Assembly (NCBI GenBank): GCA_023381015.1
Contig: JAMCTE010000018.1
Span: 1 to 64,000, forward strand
Length of the DNA stretch: 64,000 nt
Reading direction: 5' to 3'
Source: Patescibacteria group bacterium
Lineage (GTDB): Bacteria > Patescibacteriota > Microgenomatia > UBA1406 > GWC2-37-13
Shown piece by piece: positions 10,559 to 19,888 of the stretch. A program made the position numbers and the translations under genes. A model generated the notes under the pieces. It ran no database searches and was not told the DNA's origin. It saw only the letters and a program-made list of their open reading frames with translations. The number at the start of each line of letters is the position of its first letter. Positions within the stretch are counted from its first letter, which is position 1.

Positions 10559-11272
10559 TTATCGGTGCATAACGTGTTCATTCCTGACGCTTCTTCCGTA
10601 CCAATAAGAGTGGCGGCCATGAAACATTAGCCTGTTAAAAGGTTCCTTTAATTCCCTCGGGAAAATATTCCTATCTAACCTGTCGTTGATGAATTTGACT
10701 ATCTTTTCCGGTTTATAGTCTGGTTGACTTTTTCTCTCGAACTCAAAACCGCTGGCAACGACGTCGGCGATCGTAACATAAGGGACAGACCAATGCCTAT
10801 TCGCGAGATCCTGAGGAGGCGGATCTTTTTTGTTTTCACCCATCCAATGTTGATCGGCCACAAGCGAATAAAATTCCGGAAACGAAAGCTCTTCAAGTAG
10901 TTCCGCGCCCATTTTTCCGTGAGCTACCAAGAGATCGTGTTCCCTTTTGGACAGGTAATTGTCGCTTTTCCTGTTTATTATTTCCGGAGGGACGAAGAGT
11001 TTTCCGATGTCGTGCAACATGGCAGATTTGAAGATATCATTGCGCAAATTTGCATCCAAGCCGACTTCTACAGCCAACAGATAGGCAAAATGGGCTACTC
11101 TCAAGGAGTGCTCAAAAGTAAAGTGATCGTGGTCTCGTAAGATCAACATTAGTTGTTTGATTTTTTCTTGTTCGCTCTCACTCTTAATATTAGATATCTT
11201 TTCCGATAAATTCAAAAAATACCCTGTCCTGTAGGTAGTTTCCGTTGGCATAGAAAGAGAATTATACGTCAA
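10559..11272 (-). CDS. HD-domain phosphohydrolase (HDIG-type)
   Basis: HSLRVAHFAYLLA ... MLHDIGKLFVPPEII motif. Confidence 0.85.
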   Translation of the reverse strand: MTYNSLSMPTETTYRTGYFLNLSEKISNIKSESEQEKIKQLMLILRDHDHFTFEHSLRVAHFAYLLAVEVGLDANLRNDIFKSAMLHDIGKLFVPPEIINRKSDNYLSKREHDLLVAHGKMGAELLEELSFPEFYSLVADQHWMGENKKDPPPQDLANRHWSVPYVTIADVVASGFEFERKSQPDYKPEKIVKFINDRLDRNIFPRELKEPFNRLMFHGRHSYWYGRSVRNEHVMHR

Positions 11273-11360
11273 CTATTGATTATTTAAAGTCAAATTTTTT
11301 ATTTTATATTTTTGTGCTGTTGGCATTCCAAAATACCAAACCAGATGGTATAGTTAAACT

Positions 11361-11960
11361 ATGCTCAAGAAAGGCCTTATTTATTTTGTGCTTTTTATTT
11401 TCCTGGTTGGACTAAACTTTTTCCTGGTCGTCACTACTTACGGTATTTACGACCAACAAGCAAGGATTGAAAAAATTCTCGCCGACATCGAAGCTAGCAA
11501 AAATAACCAGCAATCTCAATTTTCCTCATCAAACGCACCTATCAACGTCAAAGGCATCAGCAGCGATGCCTCTTTGGCCGACGGCAGAGCCGCCAACCTG
11601 AAGGCGTTTTTCCGCAAATATAACTCACCGCTTTACGACTATGCTGAGCTGATCGTCGAAGTTTCTGACCAATACCAGTTTGACTATCGTCTTCTTCCGG
11701 CAATCGCCATGCAAGAATCAAATCTTTGCCGTGTCATACCGGATAATTCCTATAATTGCTGGGGTTGGGGAATCTATGGCACGACGGTGATGAAGTTCGA
11801 CTCTTACGACCAAGCGATTGAAACTGTTGCCAAAGGCATCAGAAAAGACTACATCGACAAAGGTTTGGTGACGGCGTCGGCCATCATGAGAAAATATACT
11901 CCACCGTCCCAAGGCAGCTGGGCGAACGGCGTAAATACTTTCCTGAAAGCTCTGGAATAA
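11361..11960 (+). CDS. Membrane-anchored lysozyme/glucosaminidase-like protein
   Basis: N-terminal TM plus LLPAIAMQESNLCRVIPDNSYNCWGWG...FDSYDQAIETVAKGIRKDYIDKG; paralog at 13501-14079. Confidence 0.65.
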   Translation: MLKKGLIYFVLFIFLVGLNFFLVVTTYGIYDQQARIEKILADIEASKNNQQSQFSSSNAPINVKGISSDASLADGRAANLKAFFRKYNSPLYDYAELIVEVSDQYQFDYRLLPAIAMQESNLCRVIPDNSYNCWGWGIYGTTVMKFDSYDQAIETVAKGIRKDYIDKGLVTASAIMRKYTPPSQGSWANGVNTFLKALE

Positions 11961-11997
11961 ATAGCTGGAATATCTGTAGATTTGTTTATTGATTATT

Positions 11998-12609
11998 TTA
12001 TTGCACAGAACGTGCTGACTGAAGCTCCTGAGACATCGAATACTGCGTTCCCTGTTTTTTGCTTCTGGCGGCAAACAGTGAGCCTCTTTTTTTCTTGCGG
12101 GAAACCAAAGCCTGCAGCCAAGTTTTAGATTCGCCGACTTTGGCGCGAAGCACCCTTAAAATGCTCAACACTAATTCGAGGAAACGGACATGATAAACTC
12201 CTGGTTTTTCTGGCAGTTCGTTTATGGTCAATTTTTCGATGTCTCTGACTTCCTTTACCAAGGAAGCGTCGGCATGCTTAATGGCCTCGATTTCCTTTTT
12301 AATCTGCTCTGTCAGTTCTTTTATCTGCCTTTTGACCAGAGTATTTTCGTAATATTCTTGATAGTTGAAAACCTTGGCGGCTTGTTTCTTTTCTGGTTTC
12401 TTAGCTTCTTGATTATTCAAATTCGGCATAAATTCGCTGTCGGATTCATCATCGTTGCCAAAAAATTGATCGAGCATTCCGCCACCGATACCAGAAAAGG
12501 CGTCGGCGGTTTGTTTTGCCGTATTTGTCCCTAGATCGCGAAGAGTTTCTAGGGGATTTTTGTAAGGCTTAATCGTGCCTGATTTTTGACCGGCACTAGG
12601 TTTATTCAT
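11998..12609 (-). CDS. DUF5660-like conserved protein
   Basis: LRDLGTNTAKQTADAFSGIGGGMLDQFFG N-terminus and KPGVYHVRFLELVLSILRVLRAKVGESKTWL C-terminus resemble this CPR family from memory. Confidence 0.55.
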   Translation of the reverse strand: MNKPSAGQKSGTIKPYKNPLETLRDLGTNTAKQTADAFSGIGGGMLDQFFGNDDESDSEFMPNLNNQEAKKPEKKQAAKVFNYQEYYENTLVKRQIKELTEQIKKEIEAIKHADASLVKEVRDIEKLTINELPEKPGVYHVRFLELVLSILRVLRAKVGESKTWLQALVSRKKKRGSLFAARSKKQGTQYSMSQELQSARSVQ

Positions 12610-12621
12610 GCTATTATTTTA

Positions 12622-13494
12622 CTATAGGGCTAGAAGGAAGTCAATAGTCTTCTGTTTTCTCAAAATTGAGGCGTAATAATAGCTGTTTTCCACCGCGACC
12701 TGTCTTTCTTTTTCGTCCTTGATGTTGGCCAAAAGCCTGTCAATGTCCTGTTTTTCAACCTTGATATTCTCTTTGTCGGCGATTTCATTCAGGATAAATT
12801 CAAGCTTGTAGGTGTCCTCGATTTCTTTCTTATAAGAAGCTTTCAATTGATCCATCGTCAAATTCTTCGACTTCAAGTAACTGTCGGTCGTCAAACCGAT
12901 CTTTTCTACGTCGTCGACTAGCCTGGCCAAACGATGGCTAAGTTCCTCGTCAATGATCAAATCGGCAACTTCAGCTTTTGCCTCCTTGAGGACAGCCTCA
13001 AGAATGAGATTGAGGAGTTTGCTGTTGTCTTCCTTATTCTCGGTCTTAGGAGAGGGGGTGCTTCCTTTTTCCGGAGTCCAGATGGCCGATTTTTTATTTT
13101 TTTCCTTGACCTCTTTGACGACTTTCTTGTAATCATTCAATTCAACCGCTGGTTTTTCGGCAATGACGATTTTTACCTGCCAGTCTTCGTCTTCCTTAGC
13201 CTTAACGAGTTCCACTTTCGGGTTCATTATCGGTTTAAAAACCTCTTTCTTGAGAATTTCGTCGTAAATTCTGGGGAGCATCAGACGAATCATTTCCTGG
13301 TAAATGGCTTCCGGAGAAAGATGCTTTTCGGCAATCGGTAAAGGAACTTTTCCTTTCCTAAAGCCCTCGACCGTCAGCTCTCTTTGTAGTTTCAAAAATG
13401 CCTCTTTTTTCTCTTTTTTTATGTCGTCATTAGGAATAGTCAACTCTATCTCGATCGTCTGTTTGGGAAGTTTTTTTGATTTATACGAATACAT
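12622..13494 (-). CDS. tig: Trigger factor-like chaperone
   Basis: IEIELTIPNDDIKKEKKEAFLKLQRELTVEGFRKGKVP resembles the trigger-factor ribosome-binding domain. Confidence 0.7.
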   Translation of the reverse strand: MYSYKSKKLPKQTIEIELTIPNDDIKKEKKEAFLKLQRELTVEGFRKGKVPLPIAEKHLSPEAIYQEMIRLMLPRIYDEILKKEVFKPIMNPKVELVKAKEDEDWQVKIVIAEKPAVELNDYKKVVKEVKEKNKKSAIWTPEKGSTPSPKTENKEDNSKLLNLILEAVLKEAKAEVADLIIDEELSHRLARLVDDVEKIGLTTDSYLKSKNLTMDQLKASYKKEIEDTYKLEFILNEIADKENIKVEKQDIDRLLANIKDEKERQVAVENSYYYASILRKQKTIDFLLAL

Positions 13495-13500
13495 AACAGA

Positions 13501-14079
13501 TTACAATTTTACAGGAAAATCTGACGAAAGCAACGAGAATTTATCCAATTCCTGCTGATATTCGTTCTCAAACTGTTGCCTAAACCAACTGACGCGTAGT
13601 GACCAAGTCGGGCTTTCCGAGTAGATTGGCCCGATGGCATAAATGTTTTCCGCACCTTTGTTGATATAACCGTCTCGCAAACCCTTGCCGACCGTGTCGA
13701 TGGCTTGATTCCAGCTACCAAACATCATATAACCGCGATCCCAGCCAAAAGGATTATTAGAATTAGGATATGTAAAACGACCAAAAGTCGACTCTAGACC
13801 GGCGATCGAAGGCAGCAAAAAACAATCAAGTTCATACTTTCTACAAGTTTCAATAAAGCTAGAAGAGTTATTAGCCATCGGTGAATCGTAGCGCATCAAA
13901 ACCGCTTTTATGGCTGATTCTTTCAGTTTGTAATTCAATTCCACCTGCTCGGCAGAATTTATTCTCAAACCTATTGAAAATCTGGCCGAGTTGCCGGCAA
14001 AGTTTTCCGCCAGGGCGACTTGGCTCCTAAGAAGAAAAAATAAACCTGTAACAATAATTGTCAAGATAATCTTTTTCAT
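13501..14079 (-). CDS. Secreted lysozyme/glucosaminidase-like protein
   Basis: Signal peptide; LLPSIAGLESTFGRFTYPNSNNPFGWDRGYMMFGSWNQAIDTVGKGLRDGYINKG parallels the 11361 ORF. Confidence 0.65.
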   Translation of the reverse strand: MKKIILTIIVTGLFFLLRSQVALAENFAGNSARFSIGLRINSAEQVELNYKLKESAIKAVLMRYDSPMANNSSSFIETCRKYELDCFLLPSIAGLESTFGRFTYPNSNNPFGWDRGYMMFGSWNQAIDTVGKGLRDGYINKGAENIYAIGPIYSESPTWSLRVSWFRQQFENEYQQELDKFSLLSSDFPVKL

Positions 14080-14142
14080 ATATTTTTTTTGATCTTACTT
14101 CATCCTCAAAAAATTTAATAAATCTATTTATCTTGATAAGAT

Positions 14143-14227
14143 AAAAAAAATCCTAAAGCTTTTCGAGAAATATCTGAAAAACCTTAGGATCTTTAAGTAT
14201 TATAGCATATAACTATAGGAAAGTCAA
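14143..14227 (-). promoter_or_regulatory. Minus-strand promoter followed directly by an intrinsic terminator (short RNA or attenuator)
   Basis: On the minus strand: TTGACT (14222-14227), 17-nt spacer, TATAAT (14199-14204), then hairpin ATCCTAAGG...CTTTAGGAT and T8 (14143-14150). Confidence 0.65.
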
Positions 14228-14337
14228 TATCCGCACCTATGTATCCTATATCATAGCTTCTATTGTCTGTAATTTTCATTTTGGGAAACATTTATTATAC
14301 CAGTTCATTATGGATTTTCCGGTTATAATACTTATCT

Positions 14338-15651
14338 ATGGCTAAGGCTAAATCAAAGTTTTTCAGCTTCAGTTTCGGCTGCCGGGTAAATGAGGCGGAA
14401 AAGGAAGAAATTGACCGTAAGATGACCCAAAATGGCTTCAGTTTCGATAAAGACCATCCGGATGTTTTTATTATTAATACCTGTTCGGTTACGCACAAAG
14501 CGGAACGGGAAGCCAGGCAGATGGTCTACCAGGTTAAAAAAGGCTTGCCCGAAGCTAAAATTGTCGTTACTGGCTGTAGCGCTACATACTGGCTAAAACA
14601 CGATCTTTACAAAAAATTGCCCGTCGACATGGTCATTGACAACGTCAACAAGGAATATTTGGTTGACCTGATACAAAAAAGGTTCAATTTGGCTTCAAAA
14701 TACCACCAAAAGCTCCTGCCTAAAAAAACGAACAAATTCATTGGTTCTGGTCGAGTAATGGTCAAAATCCAAGATGGCTGTCAGCGATACTGTACTTTCT
14801 GTATCGTCCCTTACCTGCGCGGCATGCCCAAATCCGAGACGATCAACAATTTGGAATTAAAGATTAAAGGCTTCGAAGGCACGGCTAAGGAAGTGGTGTT
14901 AACGGCAATCAACACCCAAGCTTTCGGCTATGACACGAAAGAATCTTTTGTCGATCTTCTAAAGGACATAATCGACAAAACTTCTATTCCTAGGATCAGT
15001 TTGGGCTCAATCCATCCTTGGAGTTTGACTGACGATTTTTACAATTTTTATATAAATTACTTGCCTAAAAATCGGCTGGTAAATTTTTTCCACGTTCCGC
15101 TCCAATCAGGCTCAAACAAAATGCTGATCCTGATGAAACGCGGTTACAGGCGAGAAGAAATGTTAGACAACTTAAAAAAAATCGAGAAAATCAATCCTTT
15201 TGCACTCCTGGCTACTGACGTGATCGTTGGTTTTTTGGAAGAAACCGAGGCTGATTTCAAAGAAACATATCAATTTTTGGATCAGTCACCAATCAGCAAA
15301 TTTCATGTTTTTAGGTTTTCAAAAAGGGCTAAAACCCAGGCAGATTATATGTCTAAACGACTTAAAGAGCCCTCCGCCGAGGAAAAACAAAAACGGGCAG
15401 AGTCGCTGATAAAATTAAGCGAAAAGAAGTATCAAGAGTTTATGAAGAAAAACGTTGACCGAATTTCTACCGTCTTATTTTTAGAAAAGACTGTCAATGG
15501 CTATCGAGAAGGATTGTTAGACAATCAACTACCAATATGGGTTGCTGCCAAAGGCCTTCGTACAACCTCCGAGGTTATACAGGCGGGGAATATAAGAAGT
15601 GTCAAAGTAATGGAATTTAAAAAAGGACGACTGTTTGGTAAAATAGTTTAA
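14338..15651 (+). CDS. Radical SAM tRNA methylthiotransferase (MiaB/MtaB family)
   Basis: FGCRVNEAEKEEI, TGCSA and CQRYCTFCIVPYLRG (CxxxCxxC). Confidence 0.92.
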   Translation: MAKAKSKFFSFSFGCRVNEAEKEEIDRKMTQNGFSFDKDHPDVFIINTCSVTHKAEREARQMVYQVKKGLPEAKIVVTGCSATYWLKHDLYKKLPVDMVIDNVNKEYLVDLIQKRFNLASKYHQKLLPKKTNKFIGSGRVMVKIQDGCQRYCTFCIVPYLRGMPKSETINNLELKIKGFEGTAKEVVLTAINTQAFGYDTKESFVDLLKDIIDKTSIPRISLGSIHPWSLTDDFYNFYINYLPKNRLVNFFHVPLQSGSNKMLILMKRGYRREEMLDNLKKIEKINPFALLATDVIVGFLEETEADFKETYQFLDQSPISKFHVFRFSKRAKTQADYMSKRLKEPSAEEKQKRAESLIKLSEKKYQEFMKKNVDRISTVLFLEKTVNGYREGLLDNQLPIWVAAKGLRTTSEVIQAGNIRSVKVMEFKKGRLFGKIV

Positions 15652-15655
15652 CAAA

Positions 15656-15732
15656 GGACGGTTAGCTCAGTTGGCTAGAGCGTCACATTGACATTGTGAA
15701 GGTCATAGGTTCAAGTCCTATACCGTCCACCA
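15656..15732 (+). tRNA. tRNA-Val(GAC), CCA encoded
   Basis: GGACGGT/ACCGTCC acceptor, anticodon loop TTGACAT, T-loop TTCAAGT, 3' ACCA. Confidence 0.93.
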
Positions 15733-15767
15733 CTTGATATTTAAACAAATAGAGGTAAAATTAATAC

Positions 15768-15812
15768 ATGAAAAATAATATTGTCATTACAACCACTACT
15801 GACTCCTGCTAA
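15768..15812 (+). CDS. Putative thr leader peptide MKNNIVITTTTDSC
   Basis: ATG AAA AAT AAT ATT GTC ATT ACA ACC ACT ACT GAC TCC TGC TAA; AGAGGT upstream; lies inside an attenuator structure before thrS. Confidence 0.75.
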   Translation: MKNNIVITTTTDSC

Positions 15813-15862
15813 GGAGGGGTAGTGACTGCATAAAACCATCCCTCCGAGAGGAGGTTTTTTTT
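15792..15862 (+). promoter_or_regulatory. Transcription attenuator of thrS (alternative hairpins plus intrinsic terminator)
   Basis: 1:2 pairing CACTAC..CTCC/GGAG..GTAGTG (15794-15806/15813-15824). 2:3 pairing GGAGGGGT/ATCCCTCC (15813-15820/15838-15845). Terminator CCTCC-GAGA-GGAGG-T8 (15841-15862). Confidence 0.78.
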
Positions 15863-15895
15863 ATGCTACAATCTATTTAACAGTTAAAAAACAAT

Positions 15896-17647
15896 ATGGA
15901 TGACAAATATCTAAACAACTTGAGACACTCGTGTGCTCATTTATTGGCTCACGCCGTAAAACAACTATATCCTGGAGCTTTAAACGCCATCGGGCCGGCG
16001 ATCGAAAACGGCTTTTATCAAGACTTCGACATGGGTAAATGGAGCATTTCCGAAGCTGACTTTCCAAAAATTGAGGCCAAAATGAGGGAAATTTTGCCGA
16101 ACTGGAAGAAATTCTCTTTTAACGAAATTAGCCTTCCCGAAGCAAAAAAACTCTTCAAGGACAACAAATATAAGGTGGAGATGGCGACCGAGTTTGCCAA
16201 GCAGGGCAAAAAATTGCAAACAAACGACCCGGGAGACTTTCTTGACCTCTGTAAGATGGGACACGTTGAAAACCCGTCAAAGGAATTAGGTCACTTCAGG
16301 TTGATTTCGATCGCAGGCGCTTATTGGCGCGGCAACGAAAAAAACAAGATGCTGACGAGGATTTATGGCACGGTTTGGCCAACTCAACCGGAACTGGATA
16401 CATATTTAAAAATGCTCGAAGAAGCAAAAAAACGGGATCACCGTAAATTAGGCAAAGATCTCGATTTATTTGTTTTTTCTGATCTTGTCGGCAAAGGCCT
16501 GCCGCTCTTGACTCCAAAAGGTACGACTCTAAAAAGGACTCTGGAAAGATTCATTGTCGATGAAGAAATCAAAAGAGGGTATTTGCATGTTTCTACGCCA
16601 CCGATCGCCAAAGTCGATCTTTATCGGACTTCCGGTCACTATCCTTATTACAAGGACACAATGTATCCGCCGATGAAAGTAGACGAGGAAGAACTAATCC
16701 TAAGGCCGATGACCTGCCCCCACCACTTTGCTTTGTTTAAAAGCCGGCCCCGTTCTTATCATGAAATGCCCGTCAGGTTTGCGGAAATCTCTCCGCAATT
16801 CCGTTATGAAAAAAGCGGGGAATTGACCGGCTTAATCAGGGTAAGAACGTTTTTGCTTTCCGACGCCCACATCATCACGCCAAAAAACCAAGCCGATGAA
16901 GAAATAGAAAAAGTCCTCGACCTGATTTCTTACGTCAATAAGGCTTTTGGCCTTAAATCAGGCACTGACTATCGGTTCAGGCTATCTTTGGGGGACAGAA
17001 AAGACTCAAAGAAATATTATAAAGATGACAAAATGTGGGATTACGCCGAAAACGTTCTGAGGGAAGTATTAAATCACCAGGACGTGCCTTTTTATGAGGC
17101 AAAAAATGAAGCAGCTTTTTATGGCCCGAAGATCGACGTCCAGATGAAAAACGTCAACGGAAAAGAAGACACTGCCTTTACTGTCCAATATGACTTTGTC
17201 ATGCCTAAAAGATTCAACCTCAGATTTATTAATAACAAAGGCCAAGAGGAGGAGCCGGTGGTCATCCACAGGGCTTCAATCGGTGCGTTTGAGAGAACAA
17301 TGGCGTTTTTGATTGAACACTATGCTGGAGCCCTTCCTTTTTGGCTTTCGCCGGTCCAGGTCATAATTTTGCCAATTTCCGATAAGTTTAAAGACTATTC
17401 AGTCAAAGTTCAGGATGAATTGGTAAATAATGGTATTAGGGTTGACAGGAACGACGAGAGTAAAGGCAGTGGAGCGAAAATCAGGGAATCGACATTGCAA
17501 AAAATTCCCTACCTGGTTATAATTGGTGAAAAGGAAGCCGGAAGCGGTCAAATAGCCGTAAGGACAAGGGAAGGCAAAGACTTAGGGCCGATAAAAATTA
17601 ATGAATTTATCACTAAATTAAAATCTCAAATTGAGAACTTTTCATAG
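15896..17647 (+). CDS. thrS: Threonyl-tRNA synthetase
   Basis: Class II motifs: RPMTCPHHFALFKSRPRSYHEMPVRFAEISPQFRYEKSGELTGLIRVRTF. Confidence 0.97.
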   Translation: MDDKYLNNLRHSCAHLLAHAVKQLYPGALNAIGPAIENGFYQDFDMGKWSISEADFPKIEAKMREILPNWKKFSFNEISLPEAKKLFKDNKYKVEMATEFAKQGKKLQTNDPGDFLDLCKMGHVENPSKELGHFRLISIAGAYWRGNEKNKMLTRIYGTVWPTQPELDTYLKMLEEAKKRDHRKLGKDLDLFVFSDLVGKGLPLLTPKGTTLKRTLERFIVDEEIKRGYLHVSTPPIAKVDLYRTSGHYPYYKDTMYPPMKVDEEELILRPMTCPHHFALFKSRPRSYHEMPVRFAEISPQFRYEKSGELTGLIRVRTFLLSDAHIITPKNQADEEIEKVLDLISYVNKAFGLKSGTDYRFRLSLGDRKDSKKYYKDDKMWDYAENVLREVLNHQDVPFYEAKNEAAFYGPKIDVQMKNVNGKEDTAFTVQYDFVMPKRFNLRFINNKGQEEEPVVIHRASIGAFERTMAFLIEHYAGALPFWLSPVQVIILPISDKFKDYSVKVQDELVNNGIRVDRNDESKGSGAKIRESTLQKIPYLVIIGEKEAGSGQIAVRTREGKDLGPIKINEFITKLKSQIENFS

Positions 17648-18167
17648 ACCAAAGTATCAACCGCGAAAGTATTACTTTATCAACTATAGAATCGAGGCCC
17701 AAACCTTAAGGGTAATCGATGAAAAAGGTGGACAAATCGGAGTCATTTCCAAGGAAGAGGCATTGAGAAAAGCTCAAGAGCTGGGACTTGATTTGGTTCT
17801 GATAGCTCCTAAGGCTCAACCGCCGGTTGCTAAAATCATTGATTTCAAAAAATTCCTTTATCAGGAAGAAAAAAAAGCCAAGGAAGCCAAAAAAGGTATC
17901 AAAAAAAGCACGACCAAAGACGTCACCTTGGGTCTTTTTATTGCTGAGGGTGACCTGACCAGGCTAGAAAACAAGGCAAAAGAATTCCTGGCCGAAGGAC
18001 ACCAGGTACGGATCAATTTGACGCTAAGAGGCAGGGAGATGGGGAAAAAGCCAATGGCATTTGACCTCGTCAATAAGTTTATTGTCAGTCTGGGAGATGT
18101 TAACGTTTCCAAACCGCCTAAAATAGAAGGTCGAGTGATAAGAAGTGTGGTTGCAAAAAAGAAGTAA
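17631..18167 (+). CDS. infC: Translation initiation factor IF-3
   Basis: NYRIEAQTLRVIDEKGGQIGVIS, PPVAKIIDFKKFLYQEEKK; start (TTG) uncertain. Confidence 0.93.
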   Translation: MRTFHRPKYQPRKYYFINYRIEAQTLRVIDEKGGQIGVISKEEALRKAQELGLDLVLIAPKAQPPVAKIIDFKKFLYQEEKKAKEAKKGIKKSTTKDVTLGLFIAEGDLTRLENKAKEFLAEGHQVRINLTLRGREMGKKPMAFDLVNKFIVSLGDVNVSKPPKIEGRVIRSVVAKKK

Positions 18168-18191
18168 GAAAGTTATAATTAATACTTCAAT

Positions 18192-18395
18192 ATGGCAAAA
18201 AACAAACAAAAAACCAGAAAATCAGCGGTGAAAAGATTTAATGTTTCAAAGGGTGGAAAAGTTCTCCACAGATCAAAAGGATTTCGGCATCTAAAATCCA
18301 AAAAAAATAAAAAATGGTTGAGACGTCTCAAAAAAATGAATCCCGTCCAAGGCAAATACAAAAGAAAGCTTTTAAAAATGCTCGGAAAAAAATAA
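18192..18395 (+). CDS. rpmI: 50S ribosomal protein L35
   Basis: KTRKSAVKRFNVSKGGKVLHRSKGFRHLKSKK. Confidence 0.95.
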   Translation: MAKNKQKTRKSAVKRFNVSKGGKVLHRSKGFRHLKSKKNKKWLRRLKKMNPVQGKYKRKLLKMLGKK

Positions 18396-18396
18396 T

Positions 18397-18741
18397 ATGG
18401 TGAGAGTCAAATCCGGAATTCAAACCAAAAGAAAGCACAAGAAAGTGTTAAAACTGGCTAAAGGCTATTGGATGACCAGGCACAAACAGTTCCAAAAAGC
18501 CAAAGAGGCCGTTTTACACGCCGGTGAATATGCTTTCGCTGGCAGGAAACACAAAAAAAGAGACTTCAGGAAACTATGGATCATAAGACTGAACGCGGCC
18601 GTCAGAAATCTGGGTTTGACCTACAGTCAACTCATTAATAAGCTAAACGGAAAGAAAGTTTCTCTTGATCGGAAAATTTTGTCAAAACTTGCTCTAGATT
18701 ACCCAAAAGTCTTCGAAAAGATTGTGGAGAAAGTAAAATGA
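18397..18741 (+). CDS. rplT: 50S ribosomal protein L20
   Basis: MVRVKSGIQTKRKHKKVLKLAKGYW...RDFRKLWIIRLNAAVRNLGLTYSQLI. Confidence 0.97.
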   Translation: MVRVKSGIQTKRKHKKVLKLAKGYWMTRHKQFQKAKEAVLHAGEYAFAGRKHKKRDFRKLWIIRLNAAVRNLGLTYSQLINKLNGKKVSLDRKILSKLALDYPKVFEKIVEKVK

Positions 18742-18759
18742 CCGTAACTTCATTTGACG

Positions 18760-18797
18760 GTCGTCCTGCGCGAACGTAGTAAGTCGAAGGATCTCAA
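18760..18797 (+). repeat. REP-like intergenic element
   Basis: ggtcgtcctgcgcgaacgtagtaagtcgaaggatctc resembles the dispersed GTCATCCTGAGCG...CGAAGGATCTC family; only one copy recognised here. Confidence 0.4.
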
Positions 18798-18831
18798 TTA
18801 AAATCTAGTAATCTTTGTTATAATCTTTTTT

Positions 18832-19854
18832 ATGGATATTGGCCAATATGAAAAGGAAATTAAAAACGCTTCTTCTTTAGAAAAACTCAATGATTTAGAA
18901 ATTAAATTTTTAGGACGAAACGGCCTAATCAATGACTTTCTCAAGAAGATCAAAGACATCCCGAATGAAGAAAAAAAAGAATATGGGCAAAAAGTTAACC
19001 AATTGAAAAAGGACGTACTCCGATTGATCGAATCAAGAAGGAAAGAACTGTCTGGAAAAAAATCTGATAAATTTTTTGACGAAACTCTGCCAGGTAAACA
19101 ATATCCAAAAGGCAGTCTTCATATCGTCTCTTTTGCCGTCGAAGAGATCACGAAGATTTTTGAGAAAATCGGCTTTATCAGGGTTTCTTATCCTGAAGTC
19201 GACTGGGAATATGGAGCTTTCGAATCTTTGAATATGCCCTCTGGTCACCCGGCTAGGGATGATGTTGAAACTTCGTTCATCGACGCCCCTGCCAACTTAA
19301 AACTTGGAAAAATGGTTTTAACCCCCCACACGTCAAACGGCCAAAATAGGGAAATGAAGAGAGTAAAAACTCCGCCAATCAGAATGATTAACATTTCCAA
19401 ATGTTACCGGCCAAACTGGGACGCCACTCATACGCCAATGTTCCACCAGTTCGAAGGCATGTGCATTGATAAAAATATCAGCATCATTCACCTAAAAGGC
19501 ACTTTGGATTATTTTGCCGAAAAATATTTTGGCAAAGGAACAAAAACAAGACTTCGGCCGCATCATTTTCAATTCACCGAGCCATCATTTGAAGTTGATG
19601 TCACTTGTACGGTTTGCCGCGGAACCGCAAAAGTAAATGGAAACAAATGTAAGGTATGTAAATCAGGATGGTTGGAGCTCGGTGGCACCGGCATGGTCCA
19701 TCCGAATGTGCTAAAAGAGGGAGGGATCGATCCAAATAAATATTCCGGCTGGGCTTTCGGATTTGGAATCGAAAGAGTTATTATGATGAAATATGGTTTA
19801 GATGATATTAGAAATTATTATTCCGGAGACATAAGATTTTTAGAGCAATTTTAA
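18832..19854 (+). CDS. pheS: Phenylalanyl-tRNA synthetase alpha subunit
   Basis: TPHTSNGQNREM, FHQFEGMCID, FGFGIERVIMMKYG. Confidence 0.97.
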   Translation: MDIGQYEKEIKNASSLEKLNDLEIKFLGRNGLINDFLKKIKDIPNEEKKEYGQKVNQLKKDVLRLIESRRKELSGKKSDKFFDETLPGKQYPKGSLHIVSFAVEEITKIFEKIGFIRVSYPEVDWEYGAFESLNMPSGHPARDDVETSFIDAPANLKLGKMVLTPHTSNGQNREMKRVKTPPIRMINISKCYRPNWDATHTPMFHQFEGMCIDKNISIIHLKGTLDYFAEKYFGKGTKTRLRPHHFQFTEPSFEVDVTCTVCRGTAKVNGNKCKVCKSGWLELGGTGMVHPNVLKEGGIDPNKYSGWAFGFGIERVIMMKYGLDDIRNYYSGDIRFLEQF

Positions 19855-19888
19855 ATTTTTAAAATTAAAAACTAAGAATTAAAAATTT

